Shown: positions 11,006-20,167 of the stretch, piece by piece
Position numbering within the stretch: position 1 is the stretch's first letter
How the letters are laid out: each line of letters opens with the position of its first letter
Origin: Hyphomicrobiales bacterium
GTDB lineage: Bacteria > Pseudomonadota > Alphaproteobacteria > Rhizobiales > Rhizobiaceae
NCBI GenBank assembly: GCA_900469475.1
Contig: UBXG01000006.1
Span: forward strand, 348,820-412,819
DNA length: 64,000 nt
Direction of reading: 5' to 3'
Position numbers and translations under genes: made by a program
Notes under the pieces: generated by a model
What the model saw: only the letters and a program-made list of their open reading frames with translations
The model's database searches: none
What the model was told of the DNA's origin: nothing

Positions 11006-12199
11006 TTACCCCAACAGACTGGTATCTTGTTTGTGGACGAGCAGCATTGTCGACGTATTGCCGAGGATGCGGTCGTTCGAGATCATCAATTGCGCCGAGT
11101 GCGCGTCGCGCAGGTGGCGGCCGAGGCTGTAGGGCGTACCGTTCTTGTAGCCCATGATGCCGCAGATCAGCATCGCATGGTTGATGATCGGCAGGATCAT
11201 CTCCGACGACGCGATCTTGACGTTGTTCATCGCCACGGCAAAGGCCATCGACGACAGGCGATCAGCATCGAGCTTCGCCTCTTCATAGGCCTTCAGCCCG
11301 GCAACCACATTGGATTTCACCATCTGCAGCATGCTGGAGGCTTCGGCGAGGCGCAGCGCGCCGGGAGGCTGTACGCCAGGAGACTTGCGGGCAGCAGCCC
11401 GCACGAACGCCTGCGCGCGGGAAACCGCATCGGCGGCAATGCCGTACCACACGCCGCTCCAGAGCAGGTGCGAGCTTGCGAGCATCGACTGTGCGGCGAT
11501 CTCGGCAAAGGGCTTCGGCAGGATCTGCTTGGCCGGAGCTTTACCCTTGAACAGGAAGCCGTCGGAACAGGTACCACGCATGCCGAGCGTGTTCCACTCG
11601 ACGGTGCGCTTGATGTCGTATTGATCTTTCAGGAAGCAGGTCAGCACCTGATCGGAGGACGCCGCCTCGGCATGGCTGCGCGAGGTGATCAGAATGGCGT
11701 CGGCATGAGCGCCATAGGAAATGACGGTCGCATCCTTTTCGAGGGTGCAGGTATCGCCTTCGACATTGATGGCGCAGATGCTGTTGCGCAGGTTGCCGCC
11801 GATCCCGCCCTCGGTCGTCGCAGAGGCAAGCAGCAGCTGTTCCCTGGCAATGCGGCGCATGAAGTCGCGGTGCCAGTCGCTGTCGATGCCGTGCTCGACC
11901 AGGCTCGAAAGCTTGATCTGGTGCATGGCGAAGACCATGGCGCTTGCCGCACAAGCCTGACCGAGGATCGAGCAAAGCTCGGCGATTTCGGTCATCGACG
12001 CGCCTTCGCCGCCGAGATCGGCGGGGATCTGGATGGAGAGCAGCTTTTCGGCGCGCATCGCGTCGACAGCTTCGCGTGGGAACCGGCCCTCGGCATCGAC
12101 GGCATCGGCGTGTTGGCTGGCGATCGCTGCGACGCGGACGGCGCGCACCGCCGCTCCCTCGCCCGTCCCAACCTCGAGTAGAGCGACCGCCGCAGTCAT
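11006..12199 (-). CDS. Acyl-CoA dehydrogenase-like flavoprotein (carrier-protein linked)
   Basis: This 397-residue protein has the acyl-CoA dehydrogenase fold: an N-terminal helical domain, a middle beta domain (FKGKAPAKQ region) and a C-terminal helical bundle ending in [19 protein letters not shown] is the expected cofactor. Its gene starts in a TGATG overlap with the carrier-protein stop and ends 5 bp before the ligase gene, so the three are probably co-translated. Related flavoenzymes (for example prolyl-carrier dehydrogenases in pyrrole pathways) oxidise aminoacyl thioesters rather than fatty acyl-CoA. Given the neighbours, oxidation of an aminoacyl-S-carrier is a reasonable guess, not shown by the sequence. 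Confidence 0.85.
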   Translation of the reverse strand: MTAAVALLEVGTGEGAAVRAVRVAAIASQHADAVDAEGRFPREAVDAMRAEKLLSIQIPADLGGEGASMTEIAELCSILGQACAASAMVFAMHQIKLSSLVEHGIDSDWHRDFMRRIAREQLLLASATTEGGIGGNLRNSICAINVEGDTCTLEKDATVISYGAHADAILITSRSHAEAASSDQVLTCFLKDQYDIKRTVEWNTLGMRGTCSDGFLFKGKAPAKQILPKPFAEIAAQSMLASSHLLWSGVWYGIAADAVSRAQAFVRAAARKSPGVQPPGALRLAEASSMLQMVKSNVVAGLKAYEEAKLDADRLSSMAFAVAMNNVKIASSEMILPIINHAMLICGIMGYKNGTPYSLGRHLRDAHSAQLMISNDRILGNTSTMLLVHKQDTSLLG

Positions 12200-12450
12200 C
12201 AGGCGACCTTTCTGCTGTCCAGGATCATGCCGACGGTTCTTTCGATCGCGGCGATGCTGGCGAAGGACTTGCGGTTCAGCAGGTTGTCGGGAAATTCGAT
12301 GTCGAAGGCTTCTTCGATGCCGAGCATCAGCTGTACGGAAGCGAAGGAAGACAGCCCCGCCGCATAAAGATCAGCATCGTCTTCGATCTGATCGACAGCA
12401 ACGGGAAGCGTACCGAACTTGGCCAGCAAATCGCGAATCGTCTTGTTCAT
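12199..12450 (-). CDS. Small acyl/aminoacyl carrier protein
   Basis: This is an 83-residue acidic four-helix carrier protein. The phosphopantetheine serine is predicted at Ser35 in AGLSSFASVQ, where GLSSF stands for the more usual G-D-S-L; the following helix (LMLGIEEAFDIEFPD) is typical. It is the first gene of the operon. AAGGGA lies about 8 bases before the ATG. Its stop overlaps the start of the dehydrogenase gene. It is the probable substrate of the amino acid:[carrier protein] ligase; a fatty-acid role is less likely given the atypical serine motif and context. Confidence 0.88.
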   Translation of the reverse strand: MNKTIRDLLAKFGTLPVAVDQIEDDADLYAAGLSSFASVQLMLGIEEAFDIEFPDNLLNRKSFASIAAIERTVGMILDSRKVA

Positions 12451-12813
12451 AGTCTAGTCCCTTCTGGCAATGGCAAGCATAACCGCAGTTACGCAGTCTT
12501 ATTCTTCGCCGAGAAGTAACAGGCAAAATAGAACATTCCGCTAAGCGACGTGGTAAATACAACCAACTTATACTTCGTGTAAAATTGCTATATTCGATAC
12601 TTACCTGATTGAAATTTACCAAGCGTAAGCCATCTAACACGCGGCTCAAGCACAAATATCGAAAATCTCTAATATTAAGGAATGACGATTTTTGGAATGT
12701 CGAGAGGTGAAAGAAGGTTAACGTACCAAAATTCGCCACCACGTTTCATTCAAAAAACGTCATAACAATCAGAGCGTCAGTGAAAGTATAGGCCTGCAGG
12801 ACAAAGGCCGCCC
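12451..12813 (-). promoter_or_regulatory. AT-rich leader of the carrier-protein operon with a candidate promoter
   Basis: This 363-bp gene-free stretch is clearly more AT-rich than its surroundings, mainly 12520-12770. On the minus strand TTTACA (12583-12578) is followed after 16 bp by TGTATT (12561-12556), a plausible -35/-10 pair that would give a leader of about 100 nt before the carrier-protein ATG. No terminator for epmB with a clear T-run was recognised and no open frame with a ribosome site was found. The promoter call is by eye and weak. Confidence 0.35.
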
Positions 12814-13866
12814 CTAGCCTTCCGGCGGATAGATATGGCCGCCGCCGCGATAGTCCGAAATCGAATAGCAGCCTTCGCGCAGCTCCCGCACCGACGTTTG
12901 CCCGATATCCGCCTTGCCGTAGCCGCCGGGAATATCGAGAATGTAGGTCGGTTGGCAGAGGCCGGAAATACGGCCGCGCAGGCTTGCTACGATTGCCTGC
13001 CCTTCGGCGATCGTGAGGCGGAAGTGGCTGGTGCCGGGCGCAAGGTCCGGATGATGCAGATAATAGGGTTTCACCCGGGTTTCGACGAAAGCCCTCATCA
13101 GCGCCGCCAGCACCTCCGGATCGTCATTGACGCCCTTCAACAGAACCGACTGGCTGATAAGCACGATTCCCGCATCGACCAGCCGGGCGCAGGCAGCGCG
13201 CGCCTCCTCCGCCATCTCCCGCGGATGATTGGCATGCAGCGCTACATAGATGGTCTTGCCGCTCGCCTTCAGTGCCGCAATCAGCGCCGCATCGACCCGC
13301 AAAGGATCTACGACGGGGATGCGGGTGTGGAAGCGGACAATCTTCACATGGTCGATCTCGGCAAGCTGCCCGAGAATCTCTTCCAGGCGCCGCGGTGAAA
13401 GCACCAGCGGATCGCCGCCGGTCAGAATGACCTCCCAGATCTCCTTGTGCTCGCGGATATAGGCAAAGGCGCCGTCAAGCGCAGCGCCGTCCAGCGTCCC
13501 GAGCCCCTGCGGTCCGACCATCTCGCGGCGGAAGCAAAAACGGCAATAGACAGGGCAGACATGCACGGCCTTCAGAAGCACACGGTCGGGATAGCGGTGG
13601 ACGATACCCTCGACCGGGCTATGCGCGTGATCGCCGATCGGATCGGCCCGCTCCTCCGGGGTGACGAGGAGTTCCGCCGCATCAGGCACGAACTGCCGGG
13701 CTATGGGATCGACAGGGTTTTCGGCGTCGATCAGTCGCGTCACGGTCGGCGTCAAGGCGACGGCGTAGCGCTCCGCCACGGCTTCGAGCGCCACTGTATG
13801 GTCGGCGTCGATCAGCCCGGCGCGCTCAAGTTCGCCGATAGTCCGGATTGGGCGCATCACATTCAT
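12814..13866 (-). CDS. epmB: EF-P lysine 2,3-aminomutase-type radical SAM enzyme
   Basis: This is a lysine 2,3-aminomutase family protein, 350 residues, close to the length of EpmB. EpmB converts (S)-alpha-lysine to (R)-beta-lysine for EF-P modification. The radical SAM cluster motif CPVYCRFC (C-x3-C-x2-C) is present near residue 113, and the PLP-binding lysine is expected in the conserved DIPGGYGK near residue 322. It lies directly downstream of epmA (ATGA overlap), and efp is divergent next door, so the assignment to EF-P modification rather than lysine catabolism is well supported by context. A stand-alone lysine aminomutase would usually be about 60-100 residues longer. Confidence 0.9.
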   Translation of the reverse strand: MNVMRPIRTIGELERAGLIDADHTVALEAVAERYAVALTPTVTRLIDAENPVDPIARQFVPDAAELLVTPEERADPIGDHAHSPVEGIVHRYPDRVLLKAVHVCPVYCRFCFRREMVGPQGLGTLDGAALDGAFAYIREHKEIWEVILTGGDPLVLSPRRLEEILGQLAEIDHVKIVRFHTRIPVVDPLRVDAALIAALKASGKTIYVALHANHPREMAEEARAACARLVDAGIVLISQSVLLKGVNDDPEVLAALMRAFVETRVKPYYLHHPDLAPGTSHFRLTIAEGQAIVASLRGRISGLCQPTYILDIPGGYGKADIGQTSVRELREGCYSISDYRGGGHIYPPEG

Positions 13867-14927
13867 GCGTCATACTCCGCGACTGGTGCCCACAGCACCT
13901 GTTCGATCCGCGAGGCGCCGGTTGCCAGCATCACGAGCCGGTCGAAGCCCAGCGCGATACCGCTTGCGTCAGGCATGACGGCAAGCGCCTCCAGAAACTC
14001 CTCGTCCAGCGGATAGGTCTCGCCATAGACGCGCTGTTTCTCCGCCATCTCGATCTCGAAGCGGCGCCGCTGCTCCTCGGCATTGGTGAGCTCGCCGAAG
14101 GCATTGGCAAGCTCAACGCCGCAGGCATAGAGCTCGAAACGCTCGGCAACGCGGTGGTCGGCTGCCGACGGCCGGGCAAGCGCCGCTTCGGAAACGGGAT
14201 ATTCGTCGAGGATCGTTGCGCGGCCGAAGCCGAGATTGGGTTCGATCTTCTCAACCAGCACCCGGCTGAAAAGATCCTGCCAAAGATCGTCGTCGGCAAC
14301 GCGGATGCCAGCCTGCCGCATATCCGCCGCTAGACGCTCGCGATCCGTCGATCCGTCGAGGCCGATGGAGGCAAAGAGATCGATACCGGCATAACGTTCG
14401 AAAGCAGCCGCCACGCTGATGCGCTCGGGCTGGAGGAACGGATCGGTTTCGGCGCCGCGATAGCTGAATTTCTTCGCCCCGACCGTCTCGGCAGCAAGCC
14501 CCAGGATTGCGGCGCAATCGGCCATGAGGGCCTCGTAGCTCTCTCCTGCCCGGTACCATTCCAGCATGGTGAATTCCGGATGATGCAGCGGCCCGCGCTC
14601 GCGATTGCGATAGACATGGGCAAAGCAGGCGATGCGCTCCTCGCCCGCCGCAAGCAGCTTCTTGCAGGCAAATTCCGGTGAGGTGTGCAGATAGAGGGGC
14701 AGCGTTTTGCCGTCCGTCGTCACCGCCTCGGTCGCGAAAGCATGCAGATGGGCCTCGTTGCCCGGCGACACCTGCAGCGTCGCCGTATCCACCTCGATGA
14801 AGTCGTTGCGCGCAAAGAAAACCCGCAACGCAGCCTGAATGGCATTGCGGCCGATGAGGAACGGCCGCCGGTCCGCATGGACATTGCGGGTCCACCAGGG
14901 GGACGCTTTGCTCGTCTTCGGCTTCAT
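13863..14927 (-). CDS. epmA: EF-P--(R)-beta-lysine ligase (LysRS-like)
   Basis: This is a truncated class II lysyl-tRNA synthetase homologue that attaches beta-lysine to EF-P. It has the catalytic core without the N-terminal anticodon-binding OB domain. Motif 2 is visible as FAHVYRNRERGPLHHPEF and motif 3 as GIALGFDRLVML near the C-terminus. I chose ATG 14927 (354 residues; AGGA just upstream); a GTG at 14948 would add seven residues. The stop overlaps the epmB start (ATGA). It shares a divergent intergenic region with efp, so the modifier genes and their target could be co-regulated. Confidence 0.92.
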   Translation of the reverse strand: MKPKTSKASPWWTRNVHADRRPFLIGRNAIQAALRVFFARNDFIEVDTATLQVSPGNEAHLHAFATEAVTTDGKTLPLYLHTSPEFACKKLLAAGEERIACFAHVYRNRERGPLHHPEFTMLEWYRAGESYEALMADCAAILGLAAETVGAKKFSYRGAETDPFLQPERISVAAAFERYAGIDLFASIGLDGSTDRERLAADMRQAGIRVADDDLWQDLFSRVLVEKIEPNLGFGRATILDEYPVSEAALARPSAADHRVAERFELYACGVELANAFGELTNAEEQRRRFEIEMAEKQRVYGETYPLDEEFLEALAVMPDASGIALGFDRLVMLATGASRIEQVLWAPVAEYDA

Positions 14928-15079
14928 TCCTAGCTTTCTTCGGGGCACGACCCACGCAAGGGGGTGGCAATTTCCATTGATTTAGGGTAGTTGCGCCCCC
15001 AAGCAAACAATTGCTGCGTCTCGGAGAGCATTTCGACAGTCCCTCTACGACGCAAAACGCAGCGTTACAAGGAAGTCTT

Positions 15080-15649
15080 ATGGTCAAGGTCATCGCCTCT
15101 TCGGTCCGCAAGGGCAACGTTCTCGATGTCGACGGCAAGCTCTACGTCGTTCTCACCGCTCAGAACTTTCATCCGGGCAAGGGTACGCCGGTTACCCAGG
15201 TCGACATGCGCCGCATCGTCGACGGCGTGAAGGTCTCCGAGCGTTGGCGCACCACCGAACAGGTCGAGCGCGCCTTCGTCGAAGACGTGAACTTCCAGTA
15301 CCTCTATGAAGACGGCGAAGGCTTCCACTTCATGAACCCGGCCACCTACGACCAGGTCGTGGTCGATGTCGAAACCATGGGCGACCAGAAGGCCTATCTC
15401 CAGGAAGGCATGACCTGCATCCTGTCGATCCACGAAGGCATCCCGCTCGCGATCGAACTGCCGCGCCATGTTACGCTCGAAATCAGCGAGACAGAGCCGG
15501 TCGTGAAGGGCCAGACGGCATCCTCTTCCTACAAGCCTGCCATACTGTCGAACGGCATCCGCACCCTGGTGCCGCCGCACATTACCGCCGGCACCCGCGT
15601 CGTCATCGCCACGGAAGACAATTCCTACGTCGAGCGCGCCAAGGACTGA
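15080..15649 (+). CDS. efp: Elongation factor P
   Basis: EF-P relieves ribosome stalling at proline runs. The product has 189 residues with the three KOW/OB-like domains expected. The modified lysine is Lys34 in HPGKGTP, exactly the position used by EpmA in Escherichia coli, which agrees with the adjacent epmA and epmB genes. ATG 15080 was chosen because it gives the conserved N-terminus ([13 protein letters not shown]) and the correct lysine numbering; AAGGAAG lies 5 bp upstream, whereas an upstream in-frame start at 15011 has no support. A hairpin terminator follows at 15676. Confidence 0.97.
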   Translation: MVKVIASSVRKGNVLDVDGKLYVVLTAQNFHPGKGTPVTQVDMRRIVDGVKVSERWRTTEQVERAFVEDVNFQYLYEDGEGFHFMNPATYDQVVVDVETMGDQKAYLQEGMTCILSIHEGIPLAIELPRHVTLEISETEPVVKGQTASSSYKPAILSNGIRTLVPPHITAGTRVVIATEDNSYVERAKD

Positions 15650-15675
15650 GCCTCAAGCTCATTGGTTGCATGAAG

Positions 15676-15706
15676 AACGCCTCGTCCTCGCGACGGGGCG
15701 TTTTGC
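15676..15706 (+). terminator. Intrinsic terminator of efp
   Basis: AACGCC, a T·G pair and CGTC pair with GACG and GGCGTT around a 5-base loop, giving an 11-bp stem. It is followed by a T-rich tract (TTTTGCGTTTT). It starts 27 bp after the efp stop and lies between efp and the convergent ABC gene. Confidence 0.8.
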
Positions 15707-15756
15707 GTTTTGGGCGGTTGAAGCCAGAGGATCACATGAAGATGGATCCCACCGTA

Positions 15757-17607
15757 TTAGGGAGCACTGGCCTTTTTCCCGCCCGCCCGCATTGCACCGG
15801 CGGTCTCGGGCGGCGTTTGCATATCGGTGCTGTGCTCATGCGGAGCCAAGGACTGCAGATGCAGGATGCGCGGCGACATGGAGTGCATGAAGGCTTCTGA
15901 GCGCCCGATATAGATCAGAGTCGCATCCTTCAATTCGGTGAGCATAGCAAAAGCCTTCGCCTGAACCTCAGCCTCGAGCCCATCCATGGCATCATCGAAG
16001 ACGATCCATTTCGGCTTCGCGAGCAGCAGATGCGCAAAGCCGACAGCCTTCTGCTCTTCGGTATCGAGCAATCGGTCCCAGCGGGCCTGCGTATCGAGAC
16101 GGCTCTTCAGCCGGCCGAGCCCCACCTTGTCGATGACGGCCTCGACAGCGGCATCGTCGTAGGCGTCCGGATCATCCGGAAAACAGATTGCCTCCCTGAG
16201 CGTGCCGGTCGGCACATAGGGCGTATGCGGCACGAACAGCATGTCATCCATCGGCGGCAGACTGACCGTGCCCGAGCCGCTGTACCACTGGTGCGCCAGC
16301 ACCTCGAACAGCAGCCTGCGGTTTACGCCGTGATCGCCATTGATCATCACATGCTCGCCGGCATTGATCGTGACCGTACCCTCCGCGATTCGGAAGCCGT
16401 TTTCAGTCGCATCGTCGCTGGTCTTCGTCGAAATCTCCAGATCGGTCCAAACCATCGTCCCGGGTGCCGCCTTCTCAAAGACGAGGGTGTGCGGCATCGG
16501 CGTCTTGTCGTCCATCTCCGTCAACGCCTTGCGGAAATCGGTCACGCGCATCAGCGTCGCGCGCCATTCGGCGATCGGGCCGAAATTCGCGACATACCAG
16601 CGCAGCGCCGAATTGACCTGATTGAAGGCGCCGACCGCCACCATCAGCTGACCGAAGGTCAAGCCCCCGGAGAAATAGGCGGGCGCGGCAACGAGGATCG
16701 GAATGATGAGCACCAGCCAGCCATAGCCGGCGGACACCCAGGTGAGATTGGTATTGGCGATGGCAAGCTGCCGGATGACGGCAAGCACGGCCGATATATC
16801 GAGATTGATCCGCCGGCGCTCGTTCTCTTCGCCGCCGGCAATCGTGATCGCCGGCATATGCTCGTTGGCATGCATGAGCGCAAAGCGCAGCTCGGCCTCT
16901 TTCGAATAGCGATCCGCATTCAGCCGCACGAGGCGGCGGCCGACGAATTGGCTGAGGAACGATGCCGATCCGGCATAGAGGATTGCCGCCCAGACCATGT
17001 AGCCGGGGATGGCGAAACTCATGCCGTTGACTTTGAATACCATGCCGCTGGAAAGCTCCCAGAGCACGCCGATAAAGCTCAGCAGCAGGATCGTCGCCTG
17101 CACCAGACCGATGGCGAGCCCGGTCGTGCTTTCCGCGAGGTTGCGGGCATCTTCATGCAGACGCTGGTCGGGATTGACGCCGATCAGGCCGGAAGAGGCG
17201 AGACGAAGCGCGCGCTTCGCCTGAAGCCACTGATTGACGAGATCACGCGCCAGACCCTCGCGCATGTACAGCGCGGTCATCTGGTTAAGCCAGGCCTGGA
17301 TGACGTTGAGGACCAGAAGCGAACCGGCGATGATGCCGAAGACGCCGAGCTGATGGAAGAAAGCGGTGATATCGCGCCTTGCCAGCGAATCGTAAAAGGG
17401 CGCGTTCCAATTGTTGAGCAGCACCTGAACATAGGCCGTGACGAGGATGATTGCGAAAAGCGCGACGACAAGAATAATGAGCTTGATGCGGACCGGCGAA
17501 TTCCAGAACGCGGAAAACATCATCCTCAACCGAAAGAAGAGGCTCAAATCGTATCCGACCTGCTCGTTCCCCTGCCCATTCGGCTTGGCTTGCGTATCAA
17601 CTGCCAT
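15757..17607 (-). CDS. SbmA/BacA-type ABC membrane protein with degenerate ATPase domain
   Basis: This 616-residue fused permease-ATPase belongs to the SbmA/BacA-like ABC group (ABC_membrane_2: residues about 30-360, then an ATPase-like domain). Relatives import peptides or very-long-chain fatty acids. The ATPase motifs are eroded. Where Walker A should be (about residues 420-430) the sequence is NGDHGVNRRLL, with no GK[ST]. The signature is LLDTEEQKAVGFAHLLL instead of LSxGEQQR, and Walker B ends FDDAMDGLE. The DNA at 16310-16350 reads cleanly, with no frameshift. ATG 17607 has GGGAAG 8 bp upstream. SbmA itself lacks an ATPase domain and is proton-driven, so loss of ATPase activity need not abolish transport. 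Confidence 0.85.
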   Translation of the reverse strand: MAVDTQAKPNGQGNEQVGYDLSLFFRLRMMFSAFWNSPVRIKLIILVVALFAIILVTAYVQVLLNNWNAPFYDSLARRDITAFFHQLGVFGIIAGSLLVLNVIQAWLNQMTALYMREGLARDLVNQWLQAKRALRLASSGLIGVNPDQRLHEDARNLAESTTGLAIGLVQATILLLSFIGVLWELSSGMVFKVNGMSFAIPGYMVWAAILYAGSASFLSQFVGRRLVRLNADRYSKEAELRFALMHANEHMPAITIAGGEENERRRINLDISAVLAVIRQLAIANTNLTWVSAGYGWLVLIIPILVAAPAYFSGGLTFGQLMVAVGAFNQVNSALRWYVANFGPIAEWRATLMRVTDFRKALTEMDDKTPMPHTLVFEKAAPGTMVWTDLEISTKTSDDATENGFRIAEGTVTINAGEHVMINGDHGVNRRLLFEVLAHQWYSGSGTVSLPPMDDMLFVPHTPYVPTGTLREAICFPDDPDAYDDAAVEAVIDKVGLGRLKSRLDTQARWDRLLDTEEQKAVGFAHLLLAKPKWIVFDDAMDGLEAEVQAKAFAMLTELKDATLIYIGRSEAFMHSMSPRILHLQSLAPHEHSTDMQTPPETAGAMRAGGKKASAP

Positions 17608-17770
17608 CAGCACTTCCCTGCCACGCGTCCCGTCAGTTAATCATGAGCCGCCCTCATGTCCACCCTTGCAATAGATCGGTGGGATCACATTCCTATATAC
17701 ACGGTTTCGCGTCTTAAACCGAATAAGGCCAGCAATTAGCTTGCGCTTGAAAAATTGAGAAAGCCTTCCG

Positions 17771-18612
<842 letters not shown>

Positions 18613-18613
<1 letters not shown>

Positions 18614-19035
18614 TGCAACCCGATGCCGTAAAGGTTTTGATCTATGCTGTTCGGGATCGGCATCTGCTGGTATTCGATGAGCCAGACTTCCCCGCCGTCC
18701 AGCTCCAGGTTCCTGGTGGCACTGTCGAATCGGATGAGGACATTGTAGCGGCCGCAGCGCGCGAATTCGAGGAGGAGACCGGTTTTGCGCCGCGCGAACT
18801 CTATTCCCTGGGCGTCCACGACTACCGTTTCGAAAAGAACGGCCGCGATTACTATCACCAACGGCACTATTTCCGCTGTGGTATCTCCGAGCGAGCGCCT
18901 GCCACTTGGCTCCACCACGAAATGACGCCTTTCGACGGTGGCGACCCGATCGGCTTCCGCTTCTTCTGGCTACCGATCGAGGCTGCCAGGCATCGCCTCG
19001 GTTATGGCATGGAAGCTCTCATTGAATATCTGTAG
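18613..19035 (+). CDS. Nudix hydrolase
   Basis: This is a 140-residue Nudix domain protein. The Nudix box is perfect, GTVESDEDIVAAAAREFEEE followed by TGF (G-x5-E-x7-R-E-U-x-E-E-x-G-U), giving the Mg-binding glutamates. The substrate, a nucleoside diphosphate linked to some moiety, is not predictable. The gene starts within the moxR stop codon, so it is translated from the same message, and it sits between the MoxR gene and the riboswitch-controlled metA. Confidence 0.88.
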
Positions 19036-19123
19036 GCCACATCGCGCCTCCAAGCTCAGCTCAGCCTTTCCCCGACGCTTGCCCCATTGACCCGCGGAGA
19101 TGTCGGGTTTATGAAATTTCCCT

Positions 19124-19177
19124 TGTGGTGATTTGGCCGGCCGGCTTGCAGCCACGTTAAATAAGTCGCTAAAGGGC
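19124..19177 (+). promoter_or_regulatory. SAM-II riboswitch
   Basis: The sequence matches the SAM-II (metA) consensus: GTGG then TGATTTGG, a GC-rich loop, GCTTGCAGCCAC, and the 3' strand GTTAAATAAGTCGCTAAAG. P1 is formed by GTGG and CCAC, and the downstream AAGTCGCTAAA supplies the pseudoknot strand. SAM-II aptamers are known upstream of metA in alphaproteobacteria and shut expression down when S-adenosylmethionine is high. A T-run hairpin follows within 10 bases, so control by transcription termination is likely here. Confidence 0.92.
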
Positions 19178-19186
19178 CGCGTGCGG

Positions 19187-19218
19187 ACCGGTAGCGATTC
19201 ATCGCGGCCGGTTTTTTT
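19187..19218 (+). terminator. Riboswitch-associated terminator before metA
   Basis: ACCGG-TA-GCGA, loop TTCA, TCGC-GG-CCGGT form a hairpin followed by six or seven T. An alternative pairing, GGCCGCG (19175-19181) with CGCGGCC (19203-19209), could use part of the same 3' strand and link folding to the riboswitch. It lies 20 bp before the metA ATG. Confidence 0.75.
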
Positions 19219-19237
19219 GTATTTGGCGAGTGAAAAG

Positions 19238-20164
19238 ATGCCCATCAAGATTCCCGATACGCTCCCTGCGTTTGAAACCCTCCAGAACGAGGGTGTGCGG
19301 GTGATGACCGAAACGGTGGCGTTCCGTCAGGATATCCGCCCCCTTCAGATCGGGCTTCTCAACCTCATGCCGAACAAGATCAAGACCGAGATCCAGATGG
19401 CGCGCCTGGTCGGCGCCTCGCCGCTGCAGGTGGAGTTTTCCCTGGTGCGCGTTGGCGGCCACAAGGCCAAAAACACCTCGCAGGAGCATCTGCTTGCTTT
19501 CTACGAGACGTGGGAGGAAGTGAAGCATCGTAAGTTCGACGGCTTCATCATAACCGGCGCGCCGATCGAGCTGCTCGAATATGAGGACGTCACCTACTGG
19601 AACGAGATGCAGGAGATCTTGGATTGGACGACCACCAACGTCCATTCGACGATGAACGTCTGCTGGGGTGCGATGGCGGCGATCTACCATTTCCACAAGG
19701 TGCCGAAATATACGCTGACGGAGAAGGCCTTCGGCGTCTACCGCCACCAGAACCTGAAGCCCTCCTCGGTCTATCTCAACGGCTTTTCCGACGATTTCGC
19801 CATTCCGGTTTCGCGCTGGACCGAAGTGCGCCGCGCCGACATCGAAAAGGTGCCCGGCTTGCAGATCCTGATGGATTCGAGCGAAATGGGCGTCTGCCTC
19901 GTGCATGAACAGGCCTGCAACCGGCTCTACATGTTCAATCACGTGGAGTATGATTCCACCTCGCTGGCGGATGAGTATTTCCGGGATGTGAATGCCGGCG
20001 TGCCGATCAAGATGCCGCACAACTATTTCCCGCATAACGATCCGGAAATTCCTCCGCAGAACCGATGGCGCAGCCATGCACACCTGTTCTTCGGCAACTG
20101 GATCAACGAGATCTATCAGACCACGCCATATGATCTGGAGGAGATCGGCCAGGAAAGGATTTGA
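19238..20164 (+). CDS. metA: Homoserine O-acyltransferase (predicted acetyl-CoA-using)
   Basis: This is the first enzyme of methionine synthesis from homoserine, 308 residues, MetA fold. The catalytic Cys142 (NVCWGAM), His235 and Glu237 (FNHVEYD) have exactly the canonical numbering from ATG 19238. At position 111, which is known to set acyl-CoA choice (Glu for acetyl-CoA, Gly for succinyl-CoA), the protein has Glu (GAPIE), so it probably makes O-acetylhomoserine. A SAM-II riboswitch and terminator precede it. The frame opens upstream through the riboswitch, but ATG 19238 (AAAAG upstream) gives the conserved [11 protein letters not shown] start. The VWA gene follows after 3 bp. Confidence 0.95.
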   Translation: MPIKIPDTLPAFETLQNEGVRVMTETVAFRQDIRPLQIGLLNLMPNKIKTEIQMARLVGASPLQVEFSLVRVGGHKAKNTSQEHLLAFYETWEEVKHRKFDGFIITGAPIELLEYEDVTYWNEMQEILDWTTTNVHSTMNVCWGAMAAIYHFHKVPKYTLTEKAFGVYRHQNLKPSSVYLNGFSDDFAIPVSRWTEVRRADIEKVPGLQILMDSSEMGVCLVHEQACNRLYMFNHVEYDSTSLADEYFRDVNAGVPIKMPHNYFPHNDPEIPPQNRWRSHAHLFFGNWINEIYQTTPYDLEEIGQERI

Positions 20165-20167
20165 GGC

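Noticed and set aside
16030..17640. A 536-codon plus-strand open frame opposite the SbmA/BacA-type gene
   Set aside because: Antisense shadow; composition rich in H, R and D is typical of reversed membrane-protein codons.
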